A stretch of DNA of 64,000 bases from CALBZE01 sp036381255 (GTDB lineage Bacteria > Gemmatimonadota > Gemmatimonadetes > Longimicrobiales > RSA9): contig DASVDG010000106.1 of the NCBI GenBank assembly GCA_036381255.1, positions 40,011 through 104,010 on the forward strand, in the 5' to 3' direction. This document shows positions 7,847 through 15,397 of the stretch, piece after piece. Each line of letters opens with the position of its first letter. Positions within the stretch are counted from its first letter, which is position 1. The translations under genes and the position numbers were made by a program. A model generated the notes under the pieces. The model worked only from the letters and a program-made list of their open reading frames with translations, searched no databases and had not been told where the DNA came from.

Positions 7847-8002
7847 ATGGCTAAGGAGCGGTCGCCAGATCCGATCATTGAACGAGTTTACAAGCCGGAT
7901 AGAATGGCGCAGACCCAAGCCGTGTTGATCTTGGTTCGGCGTCTAATGGAGCTAGAGCAGGGGAAGGGCGTCGTTGACATGCCCTGTGCGGCGTGCCTTT
8001 GA
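7847..8002 (+). CDS. Small prophage protein, 51 aa
   Basis: MAKERSPDPIIERVYKPD at the start, then a predicted amphipathic helix (QAVLILVRRLMELE) and a CAAC-type end. Short proteins with an ERVYxPD motif occur upstream of recombinase genes in other mobile elements. Their role is not known to me. The ribosome-binding site is weak, and an upstream ATG at 7828 with a good GAGGAG reads only MVG-stop, so it may act as a small leader. The gene is followed by the operator region of the integration module. Confidence 0.55.
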   Translation: MAKERSPDPIIERVYKPDRMAQTQAVLILVRRLMELEQGKGVVDMPCAACL

Positions 8003-8010
8003 CGGTCCCC

Positions 8011-8054
8011 TTGCGTCGGTGCATAGAACATGCTAGTATGTACTAGCGCATGTT
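8011..8054 (+). promoter_or_regulatory. Promoter and palindromic operator of the RHH-integrase operon
   Basis: TTGCGT (8011-8016), 17 nt, TAGTAT (8034-8039) make a sigma-70-like promoter. The palindrome GCTAGTATGTACTAGC (8032-8047), extended to an imperfect AACATG...CATGTT pair (8028-8054), covers the -10 box. A dimeric regulator bound here would block transcription. The ribbon-helix-helix protein encoded next is the obvious candidate. Confidence 0.6.
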
Positions 8055-8121
8055 GGTGCCCAGATAGGTGGTTGCACTAACCCGCGTTGATGATCCGTAA
8101 CCCGTTTCTTGGAGGGACGCG

Positions 8122-8343
8122 ATGCCGCGCAAGGGCAGGGTGAAGAAGTCGCAGCTTGGGACATACATCCCGGAAAGTCTGCACGAAGCAATCAGGGAGT
8201 TTAGCGACGAGTCGGGTATCTCTATCGCCCGGATCGTGGAGGATGCATTGCGGATGTATCTCAGGGCAAAGGGGCGGGATGACGAACCGGGATGGTTGGC
8301 TCGGTTCAATCTTCCTGCTGAGGAAGTGGAGGATTTGGATTAA
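8122..8343 (+). CDS. Ribbon-helix-helix (CopG/Arc-like) DNA-binding protein
   Basis: 73 residues, with GGAGG before ATG 8122. A short basic strand (KKSQLGTYIPESLHEAI) is followed by two helices (EFSDESGISIARIVEDALRMYL), the layout of RHH dimers. An acidic tail (EEVEDLD) follows. The stop overlaps the integrase ATG by one base (TAATG), so both are translated as a coupled pair. It is likely an autorepressor acting at 8032-8047. A second role as recombination directionality factor for the serine integrase is possible from the position alone. Confidence 0.82.
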   Translation: MPRKGRVKKSQLGTYIPESLHEAIREFSDESGISIARIVEDALRMYLRAKGRDDEPGWLARFNLPAEEVEDLD

Positions 8344-10865
8344 TGAACGCCGCTGCATATCTCCGGGTTTCTAGCGGTGGCCAGAAGGAGCGCGGGTCAA
8401 TCGAAACGCAAGCCTTCGCGGTTCGCGAGTGGGCCGAGCGGCAGGGAATCGAGATCGTTCAGACGTACCGGGATGATGGCCTTTCAGGAACGCTCCGGTT
8501 TGATGAACGCCCCGGTGGTCGCGCGCTGTTGCGGGACGCTGACCAATTCGATGCCGTTGTTGTGTTCGCACTGGATCGCCTTGGCCGCGATGGAAGCGAC
8601 CTTGCCCCGGTCATGCTCGAAGCGATGTCCGAACTTCACCGCCGGGGAGTGCAGGTTCTAACCGTTTCCGGGTCGGTGGATACGTCAACTAGCGAAGGCC
8701 GGTTCAAGATCCGGATTGAGTCCGCCCTTTCCGCCCACGAGCGCGAGAAGCTGCTTGAGCGGACCAAGGCCGGAACGCGGCGAAAGGCCAAAGAGGGCGG
8801 TTGGCTCGGTGGCCCCGTGCCATACGGGTACCGCGTCGAGGGATTGCGCGGGGATTCGACGCTTCGCGCGTGTGAGGCGGAAGTTGTGCCCGGTGTGACA
8901 GAAGCGGAGGTCGTCCGGCGGATGTTCCGCATGGCTGCGGAAGGCAAGACCTGCTCGGAGATCGCCGACTACCTCAACGCACTTGGTACAAGCCCCGCCA
9001 TGCGGCCCAAGGATGGAAACATGCGGGGCATCCGGACCAAGAGAACGGCTAAGAAGTGGACCTCTGGCCGCGTTAACCGGCTCCTAACCCAAACGATCTA
9101 CAAGGGTGAGCATACCTTCAAGCTGTCCAGCGGGGCGGTGGAGCGGGAGTTTCTGGCCCTTGTAGACCCGGCAACATGGGAAGCTGCACAGCAGACCATG
9201 AAGGGGAACGTCCGTGCCGGGAGCGGGAATGCAAAACGCCAATACCTGCTTAAAGGCAAGATCGTTTGCGAGGGGTGCGGTACCTACTACGTCGGCCAGA
9301 CCTTCACGGATAACCGGGGGCGGAGGCGCAGCTATTACAGCAAGGGACGGGGCCGAAGGGCTGCGGAGAGGTTCGGGGATTGCCCGCATAAGGTTATCAA
9401 GGCACCGCAGCTTGAAGAAACGGTTTGGTCCGACATCCTCGACATGCTCCGGAATCCGGAAGCTGTTCTCGAAGATGTGCGCGAACAGCTTGGCGGGAGC
9501 ATCGAAGCCCGTTCGGCGATGCAAGAGGAGATTGCAGACTACACCCGACGCCTTCGAGAGAAGGAAGCGGAGCAAGACCGGGTTGTAACCGCCTTCCGCC
9601 GGGGCCTCATTGACGATGCCTTGCTTGAGCGCCAGCTAGAGGATTTGGAGAAGGAGCGCGAGGCACTGCGGGCCTACCTCGCGGATCTCGAATCCCGCAT
9701 CGTTGACGACGGCGAAGCGGCAAGCCGTGTGCGCACGATTCAGAGCCTCATTGCAGAGCACCGGGACAGGCTGACCGAAGCCACGGATTTCGAGACAAGG
9801 CGGGCCATCGTTGACGCGCTCGTTGAACGCATTTGGGTGCGAACGACAGTTGACGAGGAGGGCGAGAAGAGCCAGACGCTACAGATCGTTTACCGGCTTG
9901 ATGCACCAAATCCAACGCCTTCGGCATGGGGATCGACAAGCCCGACGTCCGGCTCGTCGCGCACTACGACCTCCCCGGGTCGTTGGAGGCGTACTACCAG
10001 GAGGCCGGGCGCGCGGGGCGCGACGGCGGCCCCGCCGACTGTGTGCTGCTCCACGCCGACGGCGACCACCGCACGCACGCGTTCTTCATCGAGCAAGGCT
10101 ACCCGGTCCGGGAGGTCGTGGAGGACGTGTACGACGCGCTGCTGGAGGCCGGCGGCTCCGCCGCGCTGCCGGAGCTGGCCCGGCGCGCCCGCCGCGCGCG
10201 CGGCGTACGGCAGGTCGAATCCGCGCTCCGCATCCTCGCGGACGCCGGCGCGGTCCGTCGCCGGAACGTGCGCGGCGCGCCGCGGCTTCGGCTCATCGCG
10301 ACGCCGGAGCGCATCGAGGACGAGCTCGCGGGCAGCGCGCGCCGGTCCGAACGGCGGCTCCTCGATGCGCTCCGCGACGGCTTCGGCGACGCCGCGCTCG
10401 AGCGCGGCGTCGAGCTCGACGCCTGGGCGCTCGAAGGCACCGGAACGACCGTCGAGGAGGCGAGTACCATCCTGGATGCGCTTCGTGAGCAATGCTTCGT
10501 CGAATGGGATCCGGGCACCGGAGCGGAGTCCGTCGAGACGCTCCTCGATGTGCCGCCCGACCGGCTCCCCGTCGACTGGCACGCCGTCCGCGCGGGCCGC
10601 GCGCGCGAGCTCGAGAAGCTGCGGCGCATGGTCGGCTACGTCCGCCACGACGGCTGCCGGCGCGGCTACGTCCTCCGCTATTTCGGCGATCCGGACGCCG
10701 TGGACCGGTGCGACGGCTGCGACCACTGCCGCCCCGACGCGCCGCTGCTCCCGGCGGTCGCGAGCGCGCCGCACCGCCGCCATCGAATTCGACTCTTTCG
10801 GCGGATGCTCCGATCCCGTAACTTGTGACCGGCTGAAATTCCGACTGAAAGGGCCCGACGCATGA
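8343..10865 (+). CDS. int: Large serine integrase, reading frame fused across attR into recQ
   Basis: Phage-derived residues 1 to about 522 make a normal large serine recombinase. The resolvase domain has catalytic Ser in YLRVSSGG (residue 10), VFALDRLGRDG and LSAHEREKLLERTKAG. The recombinase domain is KEGGWLGGPVPYGY to TIYKGEH. A zinc ribbon follows (CEGCGTYYVG and a later Cys-Pro-His), then a coiled coil at about 380-465 (YTRRLREKEAEQDR, then LEDLEKEREALRAYL). No stop occurs before the integration junction near 9912. The frame then continues for about 317 Ser/Arg/Ala-rich residues encoded by recQ in the wrong frame, and stops at 10865 over the start of the next gene. In the excised circular phage the C-terminus must differ. 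Confidence 0.9.
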   Translation: MNAAAYLRVSSGGQKERGSIETQAFAVREWAERQGIEIVQTYRDDGLSGTLRFDERPGGRALLRDADQFDAVVVFALDRLGRDGSDLAPVMLEAMSELHRRGVQVLTVSGSVDTSTSEGRFKIRIESALSAHEREKLLERTKAGTRRKAKEGGWLGGPVPYGYRVEGLRGDSTLRACEAEVVPGVTEAEVVRRMFRMAAEGKTCSEIADYLNALGTSPAMRPKDGNMRGIRTKRTAKKWTSGRVNRLLTQTIYKGEHTFKLSSGAVEREFLALVDPATWEAAQQTMKGNVRAGSGNAKRQYLLKGKIVCEGCGTYYVGQTFTDNRGRRRSYYSKGRGRRAAERFGDCPHKVIKAPQLEETVWSDILDMLRNPEAVLEDVREQLGGSIEARSAMQEEIADYTRRLREKEAEQDRVVTAFRRGLIDDALLERQLEDLEKEREALRAYLADLESRIVDDGEAASRVRTIQSLIAEHRDRLTEATDFETRRAIVDALVERIWVRTTVDEEGEKSQTLQIVYRLDAPNPTPSAWGSTSPTSGSSRTTTSPGRWRRTTRRPGARGATAAPPTVCCSTPTATTARTRSSSSKATRSGRSWRTCTTRCWRPAAPPRCRSWPGAPAARAAYGRSNPRSASSRTPARSVAGTCAARRGFGSSRRRSASRTSSRAARAGPNGGSSMRSATASATPRSSAASSSTPGRSKAPERPSRRRVPSWMRFVSNASSNGIRAPERSPSRRSSMCRPTGSPSTGTPSARAARASSRSCGAWSATSATTAAGAATSSAISAIRTPWTGATAATTAAPTRRCSRRSRARRTAAIEFDSFGGCSDPVTCDRLKFRLKGPDA
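9900..9930. other. Prophage-chromosome junction (attR)
   Basis: Up to about 9910 the sequence encodes the integrase end (VYRLDAPN). From 9914 the second frame encodes NAFGMGIDKPDVR, the conserved motif V of RecQ helicases. The change in codon style and GC is abrupt. The crossover must lie close to 9905-9916. Serine integrases recombine at a 2-bp core, which cannot be named without attL. Confidence 0.8.
9914..10828 (+). pseudogene. recQ: RecQ DNA helicase, C-terminal part severed by the prophage
   Basis: The open frame starts at motif V (AFGMGIDKPDVR), then motif VI (SYYQEAGRAGRDG-like: EAYYQEAGRAGRDGG). A winged-helix region (about residues 55-220) follows, with the zinc-binding segment (CRRGYVLRYFGD, then CDGCDHC) at the C-terminal end. 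That order is also seen in Bacteroidetes-like RecQ. The missing N-terminal ATPase half (motifs I-IV) should lie at the other prophage end. No ribosome-binding site precedes the internal ATG 9926, so the fragment is probably silent. Precise excision would restore the gene. Confidence 0.9.
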
Positions 10866-12070
10866 ACCCGTATCTGGACGAGAGGCACGAGCGGTTCCGG
10901 GCCGAGATCCGGGAGTTCGCGGAGTCCGAGGTCGCGCCCGTCGCGCGGGCCCACGACGAGGAGAGCCGCTTCCCCTGGGAGAACGTCCGCAAGATGGCCG
11001 AGCTCGGCTTGTTCGGCGTCGACGTCCCCACGGAGTACGGCGGACAGGGGCTCGACTACCCGAGCTACCTGCTCGTGATCGAGGAGCTCGCCCGCATCGA
11101 CGCGAGCCACGCGATCACGATCAGCGCGCATTCGACGCTCGGCACGTCGCCGATCCTGAACTTCGGGACCGAGGCGCAGAAGCGGCGCTACGTTCCGCTC
11201 CTCGCCAGCGGCCAGGTCCTGGGCGGCTTCGGTCTGACCGAGCCCGGCGCCGGTTCGGATGCGGGCGGCACGCAGACCGTCGCCGTGCGCGAGAACGGCG
11301 GGTACCGCATCAACGGAAGCAAGATCTTCATCACCCACGCCGGCGTGGGTGAGATATTCGTGGTGACCGCGGTGACGGATCGCGAGAAAGGCGCCCGCGG
11401 CATCAGCAGTTTCATCGTCACGAAGGAAACCACCGACCGCGAGGCGGCGGATCGGGTGGGCGTGGGGCACGCCCCGGAGTTGGAGCCGTTCACCCCCGGC
11501 GTCCGGGCGGGCAAGAAGGAAGACAAGATGGGGTGGCGCGCGTCCGACACCCGGGAGCTGATCCTGGAGGACGCGCAGGTCCCGGCCGAGAACCGGCTCG
11601 GGGCCGAGGGCGAAGGTTTCATCAACTTCATGAAGACGCTGGACTCGGGGCGTATCGGCATCGCCGCGCTCGCGCTGGGGCTGGCCCAGGGGGCCCTGGA
11701 CCAGTCGATCCGCTTCACCGGCGAACGCGAGCAGTTCGGCAAGCCGATCCGTGCGTTCCAGGGCGTGCAGTTCGCGCTCGCGGACATGGCCACGGAGATC
11801 GCTTGTGCCCGGCACCTGGTCTATCACGCGGCCTGGCTGAAGCAGCGAGGACGCCCCTTCAGCCAGGCGGCCGCCATGGCCAAGCTCTACGCCAGCGAGC
11901 TCGCCATGCGTGCGACCACCCGCGCCGTGCAGCTCCACGGCGGGTACGGCTACACCAGCGAGTACCCCGTCGAGCGCATGATGCGGGACGCCAAGATCCT
12001 CGAGATCGGCGAAGGGACCAGCGAGGTCCAGCGTCTCGTGATCGCCCGCCACCTCCTCGGCCGTGACTGA
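10862..12070 (+). CDS. Acyl-CoA dehydrogenase
   Basis: 402 residues. An FAD enzyme making the first double bond of acyl-CoA beta-oxidation. Features are GLTEPGAGSDAGG (FAD/substrate loop, near 125), INGSKIFITHAGVGE, KMGWRASDTREL, GEREQFGKPI, QLHGGYGYTSEYPVERMMRDAKILEI and EGTSEVQR, with the short-chain-type catalytic Glu. Compared with typical relatives there is an insertion of about 20 residues (around 200-222, DREAADRVGVGHAPELEPF) between the FIV strand and KKEDKMG. The ATG overlaps the stop of the read-through integrase frame. It was presumably downstream of recQ before integration. Confidence 0.93.
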   Translation: MNPYLDERHERFRAEIREFAESEVAPVARAHDEESRFPWENVRKMAELGLFGVDVPTEYGGQGLDYPSYLLVIEELARIDASHAITISAHSTLGTSPILNFGTEAQKRRYVPLLASGQVLGGFGLTEPGAGSDAGGTQTVAVRENGGYRINGSKIFITHAGVGEIFVVTAVTDREKGARGISSFIVTKETTDREAADRVGVGHAPELEPFTPGVRAGKKEDKMGWRASDTRELILEDAQVPAENRLGAEGEGFINFMKTLDSGRIGIAALALGLAQGALDQSIRFTGEREQFGKPIRAFQGVQFALADMATEIACARHLVYHAAWLKQRGRPFSQAAAMAKLYASELAMRATTRAVQLHGGYGYTSEYPVERMMRDAKILEIGEGTSEVQRLVIARHLLGRD

Positions 12071-12142
12071 CGCCCCCGCCCAGCCCGACCCCGCCCCGCC
12101 CGACTGAGCCGCGGCTATGGTGCCGCTACACAATCGACAGGT

Positions 12143-13669
12143 ATGAAGCGTGAGATCCTGATCTCGGCCGCGCCGCAAGAGACGCGCGTGGCCATCCTCG
12201 AGGACGACGTCCTGGTCGAATTCATGGTGGATCGCCCCGAGGCCGAACGCCTCGTCGGCGACATCTACCTCGGCCAGGTCGAAGCCGTGCTGCCGGGCAT
12301 CCAGGCGGCGTTCGTCGACATCGGCACCGAGAAGGCCGCGTTCCTCCACGTCTCCGACGTGGCGCGCGACGAGGAGCCGGAGGAGGACGAGGACGACGAG
12401 CCGCGCGAACGCAAGAGCCGGCGCTATCCGCCGATCCAGGACCTGGTCAGGAAGGGCGAGAGGGTCATCGTCCAGGCCACGAAGGAGCCGATCGGCACGA
12501 AGGGCCCGCGCGTGACCACGCAGGTCTCGCTCCCCGGCCGCTTCCTGGTCTTCATGCCGTACTCCGACCACATCGGCGTCAGCCGCAAGATCGAGGACCG
12601 CGAGGAGCGCGCCCGACTCCGCGCCCTCGCCAAGGAGATCGTCCCCGAGGGCGCCGGCGGCGTCATCATCCGCACCGTCGGCGAAGAGCTGACCCGCGAG
12701 ATCTTCGAGCGCGAGTTCAAGACGCTCCACGGCACGTGGAAGAAGATCCAGCGCCGCGCGAAGAGCTCCCGGCCGCCGGCGCTCATCCACCGCGAGGCCA
12801 AGCTCACCCGCGGCATCATCCGCGACGTCTTCACCGAGAAGGTCGATGCACTCATCATCGACAGCAAGGAGGTCTACAACGAGGTCAAGCAGTACCTCCA
12901 GGGCGTCGATCCCGAGCTGCTCAACCGCGTCCGTCTCGACACCGACCCGATCCCGCTCTTCGACCGCTACGGCGTCGAGGACGCGATCCGCGAGGCGTTC
13001 CAGCGTCGCGTCGACCTCCCGACCGGCGGCTACATCATCATCGAGCCCACGGAGGCGCTGGTCTCGATCGACGTGAACACCGGCCGCTACACCGGGAAGA
13101 AGGACCCCGAGCAGACCATCCTGAGAACGAACCTGGACGCCGCCCGCCAGATCGCGCGGCAGCTCCGCCTCCGCGACATCGGCGGCATCATCGTCTGCGA
13201 CTTCATCGACATGGAGTCGAAGGCGAACCAGGACCGCGTGCTTCAGGAACTGCGCACGTACCTGAACCGCGACCGTGCCCGGACCCGCGCGTTCCAGGTC
13301 TCCGAGCTCGGGCTGGTCGAGATGACGCGACAGCGCGTCCGACCTTCGCTGTTCCAGTCCCTCACCGTGCCGTGCATGCACTGTGGCGGGACCGGGCGCG
13401 TCTTCACGCCCGAGACCGTGGTCCGCCGGATCGAGCGCTCCATCCGCCGCGTCGCGGGCGAGGGCGCGGAGAAGACGCTCCTCATCCGCGTGCACCCGCA
13501 GGTCGCGCTGCACATCCTGGAGGAGGAGCCGAATTTCCTGCGCCGCCTCCAGAAGGCGTTCAAGCTCGACCTCGACATCCGCGACGACCCGCTCATGCGG
13601 CAGGACGAGTTCCGCCTCCTCGCCGGCCCGGCGGCCACCGACGTCACGGCGAAGTACGCGCTCGGCTGA
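12143..13669 (+). CDS. rng: Ribonuclease G/E family endoribonuclease
   Basis: 508 residues, the size of RNase G. It cleaves 5'-monophosphorylated single-stranded RNA and matures rRNA. An S1 domain (GDIYLGQVEAVLPGIQAAFVDIG) carries an acidic insertion (EEPEEDEDDEPRERK). It is followed by the RNase H-like and DNase I-like domains. Catalytic metal ligands are seen in SIDVNTGRYTG and CDFIDM. The zinc-link motif is CMHCGGTGR. It sits immediately upstream of rplU-rpmA, as in many bacteria. Confidence 0.95.
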   Translation: MKREILISAAPQETRVAILEDDVLVEFMVDRPEAERLVGDIYLGQVEAVLPGIQAAFVDIGTEKAAFLHVSDVARDEEPEEDEDDEPRERKSRRYPPIQDLVRKGERVIVQATKEPIGTKGPRVTTQVSLPGRFLVFMPYSDHIGVSRKIEDREERARLRALAKEIVPEGAGGVIIRTVGEELTREIFEREFKTLHGTWKKIQRRAKSSRPPALIHREAKLTRGIIRDVFTEKVDALIIDSKEVYNEVKQYLQGVDPELLNRVRLDTDPIPLFDRYGVEDAIREAFQRRVDLPTGGYIIIEPTEALVSIDVNTGRYTGKKDPEQTILRTNLDAARQIARQLRLRDIGGIIVCDFIDMESKANQDRVLQELRTYLNRDRARTRAFQVSELGLVEMTRQRVRPSLFQSLTVPCMHCGGTGRVFTPETVVRRIERSIRRVAGEGAEKTLLIRVHPQVALHILEEEPNFLRRLQKAFKLDLDIRDDPLMRQDEFRLLAGPAATDVTAKYALG

Positions 13670-13778
13670 CGCGGCGAGCGGCGGCCGTGGGCGCCGCGCG
13701 GCTCCCCGGCTCGGGCGGCGCGGGCGGCGCGGGCGGCTCCGGCCCGCCGCCTCGCGCACGCGGCGGCGCCCCATCGAC

Positions 13779-13807
13779 TTGACAGGGCGCCGTGATATCG
13801 CGATTAT
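13779..13807 (+). promoter_or_regulatory. Sigma-70-type promoter for rplU-rpmA
   Basis: TTGACA (13779-13784), 17 nt, GATTAT (13802-13807), unusually close to consensus for this GC-rich genome. The leader of about 60 nt contains a small hairpin GTCCC-GAC-GGGAC (13837-13849), a possible site for L21-type autoregulation. Confidence 0.65.
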
Positions 13808-13875
13808 ATCTGTCTGTGACCGGAACCGAAGCCCCGGTCCCGACGGGACGGGCTGCCGACTTCGCGACGACGATC

Positions 13876-14190
13876 ATGTACGCAATCATTCGCACTGGCG
13901 ACAAGCAGTTCCGGGTCGAACCCGGCAAGACGATCCGGATCCCCTCGCTCGAGGCGGAGGTCGGTGACGAGATCACGTTCTCCGACGTGCTGATGACGAG
14001 CGCCGATGGCGATGTGAAGGTCGGCACGCCGACGGTCGACGGCGCCGTGGTGACCGGCGAGGTCGTGGCGCACGGGAAGGGCGAGAAGATCATCGTCTTC
14101 AAGTGGAAGCGGCGCAAGAACTACCGTCGCAAGCAGGGGCACCGGCAGAAGTACACCGAAGTGCGGATCGGCGAGATCCGCGTCGGGTGA
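13876..14190 (+). CDS. rplU: 50S ribosomal protein L21
   Basis: 104 residues from ATG 13876. The frame is open from 13792, but MYAIIRTGDKQFRVEPG is the universal L21 start. The FKWKRRKNYRRKQGHRQ segment, which binds 23S rRNA, and the end YTEVRIGEI are typical. Nine bases separate it from rpmA. No clear Shine-Dalgarno sequence precedes it. Confidence 0.97.
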   Translation: MYAIIRTGDKQFRVEPGKTIRIPSLEAEVGDEITFSDVLMTSADGDVKVGTPTVDGAVVTGEVVAHGKGEKIIVFKWKRRKNYRRKQGHRQKYTEVRIGEIRVG

Positions 14191-14199
14191 GGAGGCGAC

Positions 14200-14454
14200 A
14201 TGGCGCATAAGAAGGGCGTAGGCTCGAGCCGCAACGGGCGGGACTCGAACCCGCAGTACCTGGGCGTGAAGAAGTACGGTGGCGAGCAGGTGCTGGCGGG
14301 GAACATCATCGTGCGTCAGCGCGGGACGAAGTTCCACCCGGGCCGGAACGTGGGCCGCGGGCGCGACGACACGTTGTTTGCGCTGATCGACGGCGTGGTC
14401 GCGTTCGAGCGGCGCGGCCGCCGCAAGCACGTTTCGGTCTACCCGGCCGAGTAG
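14200..14454 (+). CDS. rpmA: 50S ribosomal protein L27
   Basis: 84 residues, with AGGAGG before the ATG. MAHKKGVGSSRNGRDSN is the conserved N-terminus that reaches the peptidyl-transferase centre. There is no cleavable Firmicutes-type prepeptide. GNIIVRQRGTKFHPG is also typical. Last gene before a strong terminator. Confidence 0.98.
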   Translation: MAHKKGVGSSRNGRDSNPQYLGVKKYGGEQVLAGNIIVRQRGTKFHPGRNVGRGRDDTLFALIDGVVAFERRGRRKHVSVYPAE

Positions 14455-14481
14455 GCCGGGCGGATCTTCGCGGGCGGACGA

Positions 14482-14513
14482 GGCCCCGGCTCCCGAGAGG
14501 AGCCGGGGCCTTT
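14482..14513 (+). terminator. Rho-independent terminator after rpmA
   Basis: A perfect 12-bp stem GGCCCCGGCTCC / GGAGCCGGGGCC with loop CGAGA, followed by TTTCG. Confidence 0.88.
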
Positions 14514-14581
14514 CGCATCATTGCATGGCCCCGTTCCTGCGAAGTGGGCACGGCCGGAATCCTGGAGGAAGGAGGCCGTGA

Positions 14582-15016
14582 ATGAACCGGGATCGGAGAC
14601 ACCGGCGAGCGAAGCGTGCCGGCGTGGTGCGGAGGAGCGACATCGAGCCGTACACGGCGCTCCGCTGGGTCGCATCGCTGTTCAAGGCGGCCGCGGTGTT
14701 CCTGGTGGTGGCCGTGGTGGCCGAGTTCATCGCCGGGTTGCGCCTGGACGGCTGGGCGGCGCTCCCGATCCTGCTCGGCGAGGTCGCGCGGACCGCGGTC
14801 CTGGCGGTGGTGCTGTGGGGCGGCGGCGACATGGTGCGGCTGCTGGTGGACATCGGCCACGACATTCGGGCCGACCGGATCCTGCTGTCGCGGCTGCTGC
14901 ACCGGGTCGCACCGGTGGTGGAGGCCGGCGAATCGCGACCCAAGGGGCGCGTCCGGATCGAGCGCGAGCCGCGGCCGCGGCCGCGGCCGGAGGCGGGGCC
15001 CGAGGCGGCGGATTGA
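14582..15016 (+). CDS. Small two-segment membrane protein, unknown function
   Basis: 144 residues. A basic N-terminus (MNRDRRHRRAKRAG) is followed by two hydrophobic segments, about 30-52 (LFKAAAVFLVVAVVAEFIAG) and about 60-82 (around VARTAVLAVVLWGGG). A cytoplasmic-looking Arg/Pro-rich tail follows (RPKGRVRIEREPRPRPRP). I do not recognise a family. GAGGAAGGAGG lies upstream. Confidence 0.65.
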   Translation: MNRDRRHRRAKRAGVVRRSDIEPYTALRWVASLFKAAAVFLVVAVVAEFIAGLRLDGWAALPILLGEVARTAVLAVVLWGGGDMVRLLVDIGHDIRADRILLSRLLHRVAPVVEAGESRPKGRVRIEREPRPRPRPEAGPEAAD

Positions 15017-15082
15017 GGCGTCCCGGGGCGCGGGACCGGGGCCGAGTCCGGCGTGCCGAGGGGAGCGGAGGCTGGGCCGGGG

Positions 15083-15133
15083 CGGGTGGAGCGGAAGGAG
15101 CGGGTGGAGCGGGTGGAGCGGGACGAGCGGACG
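15083..15133. repeat. Short imperfect tandem repeat, GGAGCGGGT-type unit
   Basis: Four to five imperfect copies of a 9-10 bp purine-rich unit lie between two small membrane-protein genes. Probably replication slippage in GC-rich DNA. Confidence 0.5.
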
Positions 15134-15165
15134 GAGGGTGAACGCAGGGTGACCGGAGGGTGGCG

Positions 15166-15372
15166 GTGAGTCTGTTGATCTGGATCGGGTGTGGCGTCCT
15201 GGTGGCGGACGTGGTGGTGCTGGTGGTGGCCCTCGCGGCGATGTCGGGGCGAGCGGACCGGCGGCTCGAGGCGATGGCGGTGCGGCGGTGGCTGACCGCG
15301 TCGCGGCCGGCGCCGACGGGCGCGCCGGAGGCGCAGAACATATCGGAAGCATCGGCGGGCGGTCGCCCGTAA
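15166..15372 (+). CDS. Small single-span membrane protein, unknown
   Basis: 68 residues from GTG 15166, which has GGAGG six nt upstream. An in-frame GTG at 15160 is too close to that site. One hydrophobic segment (SLLIWIGCGVLVADVVVLVVALAA) is followed by a polar tail. The stop lies inside a 14-bp tandem duplication (GCGGTCGCCCGTAA, about 2.5 copies to 15394). Function unknown. Confidence 0.5.
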   Translation: MSLLIWIGCGVLVADVVVLVVALAAMSGRADRRLEAMAVRRWLTASRPAPTGAPEAQNISEASAGGRP

Positions 15373-15397
15373 GCGGTCGCCCGTAAGCGGTCGCGCG

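Larger units (their letters stand above)
1..9913. mobile_element. Right part of an HK97-type prophage integrated in recQ
   Basis: Head-morphogenesis genes (capsid, protease, portal, both terminase subunits) run leftwards and a large serine integrase runs rightwards to the junction. GC content is visibly lower than in the chromosome that starts at about 9914. At the right border the sequence changes abruptly into the middle of a recQ helicase gene. The left end, with tail, lysis and replication genes and the other half of recQ, lies outside the window, so completeness cannot be judged. Both reading-frame integrity and the shared promoter-like elements suggest a recent, possibly functional element. 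Confidence 0.95.

Noticed and set aside
7847..8002. Alternative frame starting at ATG 7836
   Set aside because: It gives a shorter Arg/Ser-rich product without the ERVYxPD-like motif, so the 7847 frame is more credible.
9890..13774. Minus-strand open frame of 1294 codons
   Set aside because: Antisense to recQ, acyl-CoA dehydrogenase and RNase G. It is Arg/Glu/Leu-rich low-complexity translation, an effect of GC-rich third positions.
13670..13778. Terminator after RNase G
   Set aside because: GC-rich repeats are present but no clear stem followed by T-run.
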